A stretch of DNA of 64,000 nt from Emydura subglobosa (lineage: Eukaryota > Chordata > Testudines > Chelidae), in the NCBI GenBank assembly GCA_007922225.1, contig ML679972.1, forward strand, positions 37,704,765-37,768,764, given 5' to 3'. Positions 21,601-31,425 of this stretch are shown piece after piece. The position numbers and the translations under genes are program-made. Every line of letters begins with the position of its first letter. Position 1 is the first letter of the stretch. The notes beneath the pieces were generated by a model that searched no databases, was not told the origin of the DNA, and was given only the letters and a program-made list of their open reading frames with translations.

Positions 21601-24432
21601 GTGGCTGACCCGCCCTGTTGTCTGATTCCTCACCCCAGAATTTCCTGCAACCGTGAAAATTTAAATGGATAAAAATAGACAAAAATGCTTTAAAATAAAC
21701 ATTGATATTATCAATTGAAATTTATTGGGGGGGAGGGGGGGATTCTGCCAACCCTGTAACACAGGCCATAGGCTGTCCTTGTATTAACTCCTGTTGAACT
21801 AGAGCAAAAACATCCAGTCTTGCTGGAGAATCCACCACACCCCTTCAGAAGTTGCTCTAATGGTCCATTACCCTCACTGTTAAAAATCGATGCTTTATTT
21901 CCAGTCTGAATTTGTCCAGCTTCAACTTTCAGCCACTGGCTCTGGTTAGCCCTTCATCTGCTAGATCAAGGGGGTCCCGATTTTGGTTCCGCATAACACA
22001 GGAAACAGGGTAGCTGCCAGGGTGCTAGCCAAAGTCTTGGGCTCAGTTGCCCACCCTGCCAGCCTCCCTGTGTGACCTTGGAGCAGATCAATTAGCGACA
22101 GCACCGCTGCACCTTGCAGAGGGGTTGTTAGACTACGGGCATTAGAGGTGATCTTTGATACTGCAATAACAGGGGCCACATACATGCAACTTCACGATGG
22201 CCGAACCGCAGCCGCTCCTCCCCCGTTCCATAGTTAGGACCCGCTACCACCTAGGCTAAAGGAGACTCTCCATTAGCAGTGTACAGGGACTAGGACACAC
22301 AGAACAGCTTGGCCTTCCCCCCAGCGCACACAGATGCACGCACGAGGGTCTAACAGTCCGATGGTTCCTTTTACATTCCAGCTGTAAAGCAAATCTGGTG
22401 CCCAGACCCGAGCCCTCTCTCGGCAAAGGTGTGGCCCCCACCTCGGCTTTGGAGTTATTGCAAATAAGTTGCTCCCTTGAGCAACATGGGGGCACAATCA
22501 AGTAGAAACCCCATCTGTCTACAGGTAACAGCAGCTATCAAGTTGGGGGAGACCCAGCCCTCCTTAGACAAGTCAGCCTGAAAACCAGAGGAACATGGGC
22601 TGCCTGGCAGATCCCCTGCAGTGACTGAGCTGGGAAGAGGCAGTGCAGTCTGGTGAATGGAGTTCAGGCTGTAAGTGGTTAAAGCATGCGGGGGTGGGGG
22701 CTGGGAGCCAGGACTCCTGGGTTCTATTTCCAGCCCTGGAAGGGGAGCTGGGACCGTGAACTCCTGGGTTCTACCCCCAGCTCAGGGAGGGCAGTATGGT
22801 CTAGTGGTTGGGGGGGGGGGGGCGGTGGGATCTAGGAGGCAGGACTTCTGGTTTCTCTTCCGAGCCCTGTCTCTGACTTTGGGCAGATCCCTCTCTGTGC
22901 CTCAGTTCCCCTTCCTGCAGGATGGCAATAAAGATACTGACCTTCCTTTGGGAAGGGCTTTGAGAGGTCAAGATGAGAAGAGCTAAGGATTATTCATTCA
23001 GAGAGAGCCCCACAAGTGTCAATTATCTGCAGAGTGTGCTACAATAATAAACTGCTGCTAGCCACTTCTATCCAGGGACCCAAAAGCTCTTCATAGATAA
23101 GCATGAATTAAGCACCACAGGCCAGTCTCCATACCCCTGCGGGAACTGAGTCAGAGAGAGGGGAAGATTGCCCAGGGTCAGACAGGGAGTCAGTGTCAGA
23201 ATTGGCAATGGAACCCAGGAGTTCGGGCACCCAGTTTTCCCCTGCTGTAATACTCAACCCCCTCCCCCTCCTGGAGCTAAGTATAGAACCCAGGAGTCCT
23301 AGGACCCATCTGCTGTAATCACTAGACACCACTTACCCCACCCCAAAACTGGGAATAGGACCCAGGAGTCCTGGCACCCACCGAGCCCTCCCTGCTCTAA
23401 CCACTAGAACCCAGAAACCAACAGAAGCCAGGAATCCAAACAGGCAGCGCCCGCGTTCTCACTCCCAGTGTGCCCCCCCTCCAATCACTGATCAGTCGAA
23501 TGTGAAATGTAGGAATAAACACAGGCGCAAGGCAGGAAACAATTTCCCATTAAGAGCAAGACTCAAGCCTTGTGCAGGGGGTGGTTTTCCTTGGCTTTCT
23601 CCTACAGATCAGTCCCTGCTCTCCCATGGGTAGGTCCAAACCGGCTCCACGGCCACCTCCCCAGCTAGTGTAAACAGGCTGCGCTCCAGTGGAGTCAACA
23701 GACCAGATCCACAGCTGGTGTAAACAGGTACGCTGGCCCCATTGGAGTTAGATCCCCAGCTGGTGTGAATGGGCCAAAGTTCCATGGGAGTCAAAGGAGA
23801 GGCGCTGACTGATGGGGATCTGGGCCCATGGGTTCCTTAATGCCACCCTTGAATAGCCAGATGCTGGGTCTGAACCCGCTTGTACTTTGGGCTCCAGTTT
23901 GCTAGAAACATGGAACTTTTTAAAGCCGAGAAGCACCAAGGGCTTTGCCCCATTGCTGGAGCGGGACAATCTCCTGTCGGCTTCTTACAAACGAAACCAG
24001 GCGGGGGGATGTTCTCCTTTGGTGGCAACAACTGCCCATCCAGGCTCCTTCCCCAGCAATGTCCCCGTGCAGCCCAGACCAAGCCAGGAACACTTGAGGA
24101 CAGACTCCAGGACAGGGACAAGAGAGGGGAGCGGGCCAACCCGGGTGGGGCGTCTGGATCGCAGACAGCCTCCGGGCCGGAGCCTGAGGCTTCACTCACC
24201 TGATAAAGACAATGATGCCCACCCGAGCGATATTGTCGTGCAGGAACCGCCAGGACTCCTGGATCCGCTTCTTCTGCCCTTCCGCCAGCGGAAAGGGATC
24301 TGCCCCCGTCCCGTCGCCGCCATGCTCCGCTCCCACTTTTGATGCCAATTGGTTTTCCGCTGACGGGCACCATTTGGACTCCGAGATGGTTTTCCCTGGG
24401 GCGACCCCAGAACCCGAGAGGGCGCACCCCAT
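6534..24432 (-). CDS. XGB: Globin X gene, five coding exons (gene span)
   Basis: Exons on the minus strand: 24432-24200, 9611-9504, 8531-8411, 7600-7520, 6659-6534. They total 669 nt, 222 residues plus TAG, and every junction is GT-AG with matching phase. The protein is a heme globin with an N-terminal extension starting MGCALSGSG. Seen: Trp61 in helix A, Phe93 at the expected CD1 position, distal His111 (E7) in LQAHGLR, proximal His143 (F8) in GRSHYRYN, and a charged tail [10 protein letters not shown]. Introns fall after codon position 2 of Arg78 and of Arg114 (E10) and in phase 0 after Glu154 and Gln181, which fits the B12.2, E10.2, G7.0 and H10.0 pattern of globin X. Known of the family: membrane-attached by N-myristoylation and palmitoylation in fish, hexacoordinate, with a suggested redox, nitrite-reduction or protective role; lost in mammals and birds. 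The symbol GBX is avoided because it names homeobox genes. Intact, with no stop or frameshift. Confidence 0.94.
6985..7300 (+). repeat. Hairpin-bearing interspersed repeat, copy 1
   Basis: Contains the hairpin at 7031-7058 (arms GTTAGAGCAGC and GCTGCTCTAAC), then AGGGAATAGCCACAGCGCAG twice (about 75 bp apart) and GATCCACCCCTCATGG. Related copies at 8.5, 18.96, 26.07 and 62.78 kb. In globin X intron 4. Confidence 0.65.
7520..7600 (-). CDS. XGB: Globin X coding exon 4 (helix G, start of H)
   Basis: Acceptor TCTGGTTCCAG, donor GTAGGG. Encodes [18 protein letters not shown] then TPAVEEAWQ, 27 residues, phase 0 at both ends. Confidence 0.93.
7740..8265 (+). repeat. Minisatellite of about 30 bp carrying TGCATGCTGGGAAA
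   Basis: Roughly 16 diverged units with consensus GTGCATGCTGGGAAAAGCAG plus TTTGTACTG. Occupies most of globin X intron 3, between exons 3 and 4. Confidence 0.75.
8411..8531 (-). CDS. XGB: Globin X coding exon 3 (helices E and F, proximal His)
   Basis: Acceptor CACCCCAG, donor GTGAGA. Encodes [14 protein letters not shown] through [15 protein letters not shown]; His143 is the proximal heme ligand. Enters in phase 2 and leaves in phase 0 (G7.0 intron). Confidence 0.94.
8640..8955. mobile_element. Degenerate CR1-like fragment
   Basis: Contains AAAAAGTCCTTCCTGACCCC and GGGAATTCCACAGGCTAACA, sequences that recur in CR1 3-prime regions. Strongly diverged. In globin X intron 2. Confidence 0.4.
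9504..9611 (-). CDS. XGB: Globin X coding exon 2 (end of helix B through distal His)
   Basis: Acceptor CCCTGCTCAG, donor GTGGGG. Encodes Arg78 to Arg114: [18 protein letters not shown], then QAHGLR with distal His111. Cys86 sits where globin X proteins carry a helix C/CD cysteine. Starts and ends in phase 2. Confidence 0.94.
10210..10353 (+). repeat. Tandem repeat, three units of 48 bp
   Basis: Units at 10210, 10258 and 10306, each with CTGGGCAGTGCCCGGCGCGA then CGGGGCC and TGATCTCGGTCACT. CpG-rich; third unit more diverged. In globin X intron 1. Confidence 0.8.
10805..13200 (-). mobile_element. CR1 non-LTR retrotransposon, 5-prime truncated and decayed
   Basis: Minus-strand remnants of ORF2. 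Endonuclease end near 13150-12860 ([15 protein letters not shown] or [17 protein letters not shown], the two readings lying in different frames). Reverse transcriptase near 12480-11650 ([43 protein letters not shown]). Several frameshifts and stops. The 3-prime UTR extends to about 10805. Lies in globin X intron 1. Confidence 0.9.
14842..14960 (+). repeat. MIR/CORE-SINE copy
   Basis: GTGGCCTAGTGGATAGAGCA (tRNA A-box head) and CTGCCTCAGTTTCCCCATCT. Confidence 0.7.
17340..18150 (-). mobile_element. Tandem pair of nonautonomous hAT-like elements
   Basis: Two diverged copies of one element of about 360-400 bp (17367-17720 and 17721-18150), sharing GGAGTCTGATTTGTCTTG, TAGTTTG...CTGA, CTAGTGCTTTTTA and CCTGTTGTAAAACTAGGCAAAT. 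Ends read CAGCGGCTCTCAACC (17716) and GGTTGAGAACCACGG (18125), the usual hAT terminal inverted repeat. No transposase ORF. Confidence 0.75.
18215..18480 (+). repeat. MIR/CORE-SINE copy with long tail
   Basis: AGAGCACTGGCCTGGGGCAC, TTCTATTCCTAGCTGGGCCA, GTGCCTCAGTTTTCCCTCTC, then the CAGCACCTGGCACGACGTGA tail. Confidence 0.75.
18956..19085 (-). repeat. Hairpin-family repeat, partial reverse copy spanning an N gap
   Basis: Reverse complement of the AGGGAATAGCCACAG...CCACCCCTCATGG part of the family. The 47 bases before the gap (18956-19002) are identical to the 47 after it (19013-19059). Confidence 0.65.
19003..19012. other. Assembly gap (10 N) flanked by a 47-bp exact duplication
   Basis: 18956-19002 equals 19013-19059 exactly. 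In globin X intron 1. Confidence 0.98.
20054..20235 (+). repeat. MIR/CORE-SINE copy
   Basis: ATGGCCCAATGGCTAGGCCA, GGGTTCCATTCCCAGCTCTG (B box), CTGGGTTACCTTGGGCAACT, GCCTCAGTTTCCCC. Confidence 0.75.
21125..21257 (-). mobile_element. MITE-like element ending in TCTGGTCACCCT
   Basis: Shares TATATAAGA, AATATC(G)GGAC and ACATCTGGTCACCCTA with the element at 60.3 kb. Family recognised by its GGTGACCAGA-type termini. Confidence 0.6.
21255..21965 (-). mobile_element. CR1 3-prime fragments split by unrelated sequence
   Basis: 21270-21340 and 21755-21965 read as two parts of one CR1-like tail (GACCATTGTGATCATCTGCT; TCCAGTCTGAATTTGTCCAG). The AT-rich 400 bases between them (21345-21750) are not recognised and could be a later insertion. 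Confidence 0.5.
22640..22995 (+). repeat. tRNA-SINE/MIR copies, nested
   Basis: Heads with GGGTTCTATTTCCAGCC and TAGTGGTTGG repeat, then CTGTGCCTCAGTTCCCCTTC and GGGCTTTGAGAGGTCAAGA. Confidence 0.65.
23600..23835 (+). repeat. Diverged tandem repeat with CAGCTGGTGTAAAC core
   Basis: Three to four units of about 55-60 bp: CCCAGCTAGTGTAAACAGG, CCACAGCTGGTGTAAACAGG, CCCAGCTGGTGTGAATGGGC, alternating with TTGGAGTTAG- or CAGTGGAGTCAA-like pieces. Similar single pieces near 24.7, 35.05 and 39.1 kb. Confidence 0.6.
24200..24432 (-). CDS. XGB: Globin X coding exon 1 (N-terminal extension, helices A and B)
   Basis: Starts at ATG 24432 with MGCALSGSG. An upstream in-frame ATG at 24525 would add 31 residues and bury the MGC motif, so the MGC start was chosen. 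Residues 1-77 plus two bases of Arg78. Residues 47-77 ([18 protein letters not shown]...) are helix A/B globin sequence. Donor GTGAGT at 24199. Confidence 0.93.
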
Positions 24433-25259
24433 CTCTCTTGACGAGAGGGGAATAAAACCCACCCCCCAGCACAGCTGCAGGGACCAGGGGTCAGGACTCC
24501 CGGGTCCTATTCCTGGATCTTCCAAACCAGCTAGATAGATAGAGAGGCAACCAATTAGTTAGGAACCTGTAGCTGGGGTGAATTTAAACCACAGTACCTC
24601 CCCCGGGAAAGAAGATCCAGAGGGGCAGAGCTTGTAGCTAACAATTTAGCTACTTAAAGAGAAATCAACCTCCAGGCTGACGGAGCCTGAGGGACAGCGG
24701 GTGTAAACCAGCTCGTCCCAAGTTGACTGAGCACCGTCCGTTTACACCAACTGAGGAGCCAGCCCTACAACTCCCAACGCTCCCAGCCAACACTCTGGTA
24801 ATGGGGGATCCCTGATGCAGTCAATCAGCGTCATCCACCTACCCTGAGCGCTCCCGGTCGGAGATGGCAAAAGAGGCAAGCGTGCGCGTGTGTTTGAGGC
24901 TCCAGCGTGCAGGTGGATCACATTTGTACTGTGCACAACAGGCCAGTCTCTCCGGGGTCCTAGAGAGCGCAGGCTTGTCTACACAGAATGAATCAGGCCT
25001 CCTGCTTCGTTTGTGGGTGCGCCCTTTAGGATCCCTGGAGCCAAAGCACTGCAGTTCAGCACACGCTGGAGGGGGGGGGGGTGGCTTTCAAAAAAGTTCC
25101 CCAGCCCAATGTTCTCTGTTACAGGCCGGCAGCCGATAACAAGATCTCCCTACCCGGTTTCTTTGTAGCTGCATAGAAATAGTCACGGCATTCAGGGGCA
25201 AGGCGGAGGCGTTGGTGAGACCGATCACAGCATGCTGCGCCCAGTTCTGGGGGGGAGGG

Positions 25260-25710
25260 CGTGTTTTTACATGCATGTTGCAAAATTGGGGCAGGTGCAG
25301 AGAAGAGCCACAGGAATGATTCCAGGGGCTGGAGAAAACACCTAACAGAGATTTAGCAGAGCTCAATCGGCTTGGCACAAAGATGATGGAGAGGTGAGTT
25401 GATTACAGTGTATAAGCTCCTTCGGGGGGGGACGGGGATAAAAATCCTGGGCACAAAAGGGCTCTTGTTTAGCAGAGGAAGGCAGAACAAAAACCAATGG
25501 CTGGAAGTTGAAGCTGGATACATTCAGACTGGAAATAAGTCCCTGACTGTTCACAGCGAGAGTGACTAACCCGTGGAACAAACGGCCAAAGGAAACAGAT
25601 GTCTCCAGACGCCCTGATCGGGCTCCGTATGGGGGGAACTGGGCAAAATTTAACAGCCTGTGCTATGCAGGAGATCAAACTGGATGTTCTAAATGGTCCT
25701 TTCTGGGGTG
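25260..25710 (+). mobile_element. CR1 3-prime end fragment
   Basis: Sense CR1 tail: GGTGCAGAGAAGAGCCACAG, then GAGCTCAATCGGCTTGGCAC, ending near AAATGGTCCTTTCTGGGGTG. Confidence 0.7.
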
Positions 25711-26039
25711 GGTAATGCAGACACTTCTCCAGTAGGAACTGAGCTAAGGGCCATCAAACTTAGTCCATACAGGCCCCAGGAGATGATTTGGGTCCCTGCC
25801 AGCGTGTGGAAACCCTGTGCATTGGGGGTCAGATCATGCCTTGGGGTGCTGAATTTTTATTCCAGAGGAGATCATCTGGGTCATCTTAGGATGGGCTGGG
25901 CTTGCTGTATTGGCGAGAGGTGTCCTGAATTATTCTTATACCACTGAGCACACGCTGTACTCAGGGGACCTGATTCCCAGCTTCCCCAACCCTGCACTTG
26001 GGGGCAGGTGGCTTTTGAGCTCTGCTTTGCTCTCCCTGT

Positions 26040-26330
26040 ATTCCGGGCCTGGCCCGTGGGGAACGTTAGAGCAGCCTCAGGGTTGCTTTAATTCATGCTC
26101 TGTCCCCAGTGGGGGGCAGAGAAGAACCACAGTGCAGGATTCTCCAGCCACACCCCAATCTGATTCCTTTGGTGGGAGCAGGGCGTCCTGGCACCAGCTC
26201 CACACCGGCTAGGATAGACGCCCGGCACAGGAATTCTCGATGGACTGCTCCTGCCTCACCGGGTTCTGAGTGCGTTGCCCACAAACTCCAGCAGAAGGGT
26301 GTTAATCGGTCTCGTGGTTGCATCTGGTAG
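26040..26330 (+). repeat. Hairpin-bearing interspersed repeat, copy 2
   Basis: Hairpin at 26065-26092 (two arm mismatches), then GAAGAACCACAGTGCAGGAT and GGTGGGAGCAGGGCGTCCTG, matching the order of copies 1 and 3. Confidence 0.6.
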
Positions 26331-28854
26331 GTGCCAGAAGCGCCGTGACAACTGCCAAGCCCCGGATCAGCGACAGAGCCGTGACATCGCTTTGTTTTTT
26401 GGGAAGTGCCCAGTTAAATAAAACACAGCATCTTTGTTAATTTCCGTTGGGCACTTGTTAATTTCGGTGGGGTTCCCTCCTCTGGCCAGGGGCACCAGCG
26501 GAAACTCACAAGGGTGTAGCTGATCCCATCGCCCAGGAAGGAATAAATCAGCACACACTGATATTTGGTAACTGGCCCTAGTGCAAAACGTGTTGCTCGC
26601 TTGTGTTCCACGGGATGGGAGGTTCCCACCGTAGGCTTTGCCTTTGGCAGTCGGTGGCCACGTTTGAGAGGGCCGATGCCTTGACACCCAGCTGTGTCTC
26701 AGTGCAGCACTCCTCTGACAGCAGGGCTCTGGGTTAAACGGGCTCTGGTTTACACGGGCCTGAAGCCGGAGCGACTTGGAATCAGGATACATGCCGGGTT
26801 GGGAGGGGCCCACTGGATGGGGAAACTCCCACAATATGCTGGTGCTGCGGGGGGGCCATGGGCACTCTGTACTGGTTGGGGCTCCCTTCTAGCTGGCTTG
26901 AATCCAGGCCTCATGTGATCTGAATCCACCCCGTTCTCCCGAGGTAGATCCATGCAGCCAGGACCCCCCCCGCCAAAGTTTCTGACCCTCTCCCCTGCCC
27001 TGGGGGAGGGGGTGGCTCCAGCTGGTACAGCTCAGAGAAGCGGGGGGGCGGGGGTTGCCTAACATCATTTTGCACACTGCCAAGCCAAGCTGGAGTTGAA
27101 CTTGTAAGCAAGGTGCCATCCGCTAGAGTCACTCCCTGTGGGCCCTTCTCCACAACTACTCTGGACAGCACTGGTGCATGCTGGGAAAATCTGCACACAC
27201 ACACACCCCCCCCCTTGCTGGTGATGGAGCCTGAGAGCAGGGAGTTCTGGGTATTTTTTAAAGGTCATAAGCTGAGCACCCCTGGGAAGTATTCTCTCTG
27301 TTTTACAGGTGGGGAAACCAAGGCACAGAGTCAGGGGAAGCAACAGAGCCAAGAATAGAACCCAGGTATCCTGCCTCCTCCTCCAGTGCCCTACCCACTG
27401 TACCGCACTGCCCCATTGCACAGGTGGGGAAATTGGGTCACCGAGCCTGGGCAGTGACTTGGCCAAGGTCCAACAGGGTGCTGAGACTTGCCTGCCGGGC
27501 GGCCACAGTCCCGCTAGCCAGCAGGCTCCCGTCCCCAGGGAGTCTCTGTCTGCCGGCCAGCCTCCCCCAGGCGGGCGCGGGAGAATTCCAGTGTGGCCTG
27601 GATTTCTTCAAACTTATCTCCTGCCATCTGTGGCCACTTCCCAGAGGTCGGTATGCTCCCTGGCTTGCGTCCTGCCCGATTTGCAGCCTTCCCCCCCACC
27701 CCCGGCCTCGCATCACAACAGCAGGCCAAAGGCATGTACGCTGGCGACGGGCCTGTAGGCCGCCTGCATCTTGGGGGGGTCACCCCAGAACTGGCCAATT
27801 GTTGGGGTGTTTTTTTTAATGCTACCATCTGTTTTACAGGGTCTTCTCCACCCCCCCCTCCACCCCCCGAGCTCCATTAATTAAATAAAGCAGTTTTTAA
27901 AAAGTAAAGCAGGCCTAACCCCGTCTGTGCTGGAGCCAAGGCGGGCAACGCAATACCTTTTAAAGACCCACCAGCACCTTCGCTCGGTGCCCAAACAAAT
28001 TCGATGCTCTGCAGCCGTAAGATGCCCCCGGCAGGCTTTGAATGCTGCGTTTTCAGCTCCCCATCACAAGTTGCTACTCCTGGAGCGCCAGGAGGAATTA
28101 CTAGGGAGGCTGGGGGGGTGTGTTAAGACATGCTTCGTCAGGGGATTATGCAGCTATTTGCCAGGCGGCTACAGCTCAGTGGGGACCGAGCGCCATCCCC
28201 AGCTCCGGCAGGGAAATGTCATGCAATGGTTAGAGAGTGACGAACCCAAGCACAGCTCTTTGACACATCCAGCCTGCAAGGCGGAGTGGGTTAGGTCTGG
28301 GGCTGCCAGTACCCAGGTTCTGTTCCCAGCACTGGGACCTTGGGCAACTTATTTGTAAAATGTCTTAAGATCTGGCTGCCTTGGAGCACCCTGCTCCAAC
28401 CACTAGACGCCTCTCTCCTCCCCAAGCTGGAAAGAGAACCCAGGAGTCCTGGCTTTCAGGCCCCCCTGCTCTATCCCAGTAGATCCTACCCCCAAGCACC
28501 CAGCTCTCTCAAATGCCATCCACCTGCTGTAACCCACTGATCTCCTCCCCGCAACTGGGCATAGAACCCAGGAGTCCAGGCTCCCTCCTTCAGCCCACTG
28601 AGCTCAGTTGCCCCCTCAAATGGCCCAAACCCCAAGGCTGGCCCCAGTTTGAACCCTGCAGCAGCTGTGAGACAGCAGAGAGGGGGATGGGGGCAGGTGA
28701 GCACATGGGGAGGGGGGTGTCTGTGCTGGAATGAGCCTGGTGCTTGGGGCTGCACGTCCGTTTCCAGCCCTCTAGCCCCTCTCAAGGCAAGAGGGTGAGC
28801 ATTAGGCCAGGATCACCAGGGAGCCCCCCGCAAAGGCCTGCTCAATTTTGTGTC

Positions 28855-29090
28855 AGGGCCGTGGGTGGGGAGGGGGAGGATATGAATGGGGGGAAAGAGT
28901 GTGTGGAGAGGGGACAAGGGGGAGTGGGAAGAGGATGGGTGCGTGGGAAGGGGGAGGAGGAGGGAATGAGAAAGGGATCGATGTTGGGGGGCAGAGAGAA
29001 CAGGGGGAAGGGGGAAGGGAGGGGAGGAGATGAGGGGGAGGGGGAGGATGGGTGTATGGGGTGGTGGGACGGGGGAGGGTGAGGGTTGAG
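28855..29090 (+). repeat. G-rich polypurine tract
   Basis: More than 200 bases almost without C, rich in GGGGGAGG and GGGAAGGG. Could form G-quadruplex or triplex DNA. Confidence 0.8.
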
Positions 29091-29965
29091 TGTTTGATTA
29101 ATGGCCCTCACGCAGTTCTTGGTTGGGATGAGATTCCTCAAGCACTCACGTGATGCGGCCCCTGGCTCAGGGGTGCCTTGTGCCGCCTTGCAGGTTGGCC
29201 CTTGCTCCGTCACACTGAAGGGAGGGGGGCAGGGAACCAGGACTCCTGGGTTCTCTCCCTGGCTCTGGGAGGGGCATGGGGTCTAGTGGTTAGAGCAAGG
29301 GTGTATCAGAACCAGGACGCCTGGGTTCTTTCCAGCTGTGGCAGGGAGCGTGATCTAGAGAGCTGAGCCGGGAGCCAGGACCCCACCTCTGCCACCCGCT
29401 TATTGTGGGACAGCCACGTTCTCCCGTGCCTCAGTTTCCACAGCTGTGACAGCTCGGCTAACAACGTGCTAAGGGGCTGTGCTGAGGACAGTTATTCTGA
29501 GGGATTCCTTTTAGAGAGAGTCCAGTGTCACTGAAAATATTACTCTTTAGTCACCAATGGGAATTTTTTTCCTCTTCCAAAATTAACTTTAATACAAAAA
29601 CAAAAAAACCCCCCACAGAAGTAAAAAGAACAAACACGTCAAAACAAATTGTACAGGGGCTGTAAACCAATCAACCAGACTGGTAACATCACATCAGATC
29701 CTCAACAGTGCCAATGCATTTACAAGGCGGCAAACTTCACAAGAAGCCAGAGGAAATAATCCCTCTGTCGTTAATTTAGAGGCAATTGTGATGACATAAA
29801 TAATCGACGAAGCTGTTGTAAAATAACAAAAGCTCTGGCGCGCGGGCGTGAGCAGAAGCAGCCGCTGCCCCAGCGGAAATTGTAAACATTCATTTTCAGT
29901 CACAAGTGGCTCTCCAACTATTTGGATGGAGACAAGAAAAACCATCGACTCAAATCTGTCATCTA

Positions 29966-31425
29966 GAACATAAGAACGGCCACACTGGGTCAGACCAATG
30001 GTCCATCTATCCCAGGATCCTGTCTTCCAACTGGGGCCAATTCAGACGCTTCAGAGGACATGAATAGAACAGGCAATCATCAAATGATCCATCCACCGGC
30101 CATTCCCAGCCTCTGGCAAACAGCAACCCATGCCTATCCTGGCTAATAGCCATTGATAGACCCATCCTCCACGAGCTTATCTAGTTCTTTTTTTAACCCT
30201 GTTATTGTCTTGGCCTTCACAACATCCTCTGGCAAGGAGTTCCACAGGTTAACTGTGCATTGGATGAAGAAGTACTTCCTTTTGTTTGATTTAAACCTGC
30301 TGCCTATACATTTCATTTGGTGATCCCTAGTTCTTGTGTTAAGAGAAGGAGTAAATAACACTTCCTTATTTACTTTCTCCACACCAGTCATGATTTTATA
30401 GACCTCTGTCATGTCCCCCCTGAGTCATCTCTTTTCCGAGCTGAATTTTTATTATTTATCTCACCTCATATGGAAACTGTTCTATACCCCTAATCATTTT
30501 TGTTGCCCTTTTCTGTACTTTTTCCAATTCCAATACATCTTTTTTTTTAGATGGGGTGACCAGGTCTGCACGCAGTATTCAAGTTGTGGGTGTACCATGG
30601 GTTTATAAAGAGGCAATATGATATTTTCTGTCTTTATTTATCCCTTTCCTAGTGATTCCGAACATTCTGTTAGCTTTTTTGACTGCCGCTGCACACTGAA
30701 TGGATGTTTTCAAAGAACTATCCACAATGACTCCAAGATCTTTCTTGAGTGATAACAGTTGATTTAGACCCTGTCATTTTATATGTATAGTTGGGATGAT
30801 GTTTTCCAATGGGCATTACTTTGCATTTATCAACACTGAATTTCATCTGCCATTTTGTTGCCTCGTCACCCAGTTTTGTGAGATTCCTTTTGTAACTCTT
30901 CACAGTCTGCTTTGGACTTCACTATCTTGAGTAGTTTTGTATCATCTTCAAATTTTGCTACCTCACTGTTTACCCCTTTTTCCAGATCATTTATGAGTAT
31001 GTTGAACAGCACTGGTCCCAGTACAGATCCCCGGGGGCCCCACTATTTACCTCTCTCCATTCTGAAAACTGACCATTTATTCATACCCTTTGTTTCCTAT
31101 CTTTTAACCAGTTACTGATCCAGGAGAGGCCCTTCCCTCTTATCCCATGACCACTTACTTTGTTTAAAAGCCTTTGATAAGGGACCTTGTCAAAGGCTTT
31201 CTGAAAATCTAAGTACACTATATCCACTGGATCACCCTTGTCCACATGCTTGTTGACTCCCTCAGAAAATTCTAGTAGATTGGTGAGGTATGATTTCCCT
31301 TTACAAAAACCATGTTGACTTTTCCCCAACAAATCATGTTCATCTATGTGTCTGATAATTCTGTTCTTTACTATCATTTCAACCAGTTTGCCCAGTACTG
31401 AAGTTAGGCTCACTGGCCTCTAAAA
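29966..31425 (-). mobile_element. CR1-type LINE, 3-prime portion
   Basis: Minus strand: reverse transcriptase fragment (LVEMIVKNRIIRHIDEHDLL, IVYLDFQKAFDKVP) at 31413-31081, then [20 protein letters not shown] at 30.2 kb and the CR1 3-prime end (TGGTCTGACCCAGTGTGGCC) at 29.97 kb. A subfamily widespread in turtles and crocodilians. ORF disrupted. Confidence 0.88.

Larger units (their letters stand above)
9612..24199 (-). other. Globin X intron 1 (14.6 kb)
   Basis: No coding exon recognised. Contains the 2.4-kb CR1, the 48-bp repeat, the hAT-like pair, a MITE, several MIRs and one N gap. Non-repetitive candidates for regulation are noted at 18.55-18.75 kb and 20.45-20.9 kb. The other three introns are under 1.1 kb each. 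Confidence 0.7.

Noticed and set aside
23837..24472. 211-codon minus-strand frame overlapping globin X exon 1
   Set aside because: Different frame from the globin; the globin frame has the MGC start, helix A/B sequence and a donor with correct phase.
24433..24525. Upstream in-frame ATG of globin X at 24525 as the start
   Set aside because: It would add 31 residues not typical of the family and remove the exposed MGC acylation signal.
28842..29213. Proline-rich minus-strand frame
   Set aside because: Complement of the polypurine tract; simple-sequence artefact.
30143..31413. RT-like frames at 30-31 kb as genes
   Set aside because: CR1 3-prime fragment with the typical terminal sequence; truncated and interrupted.
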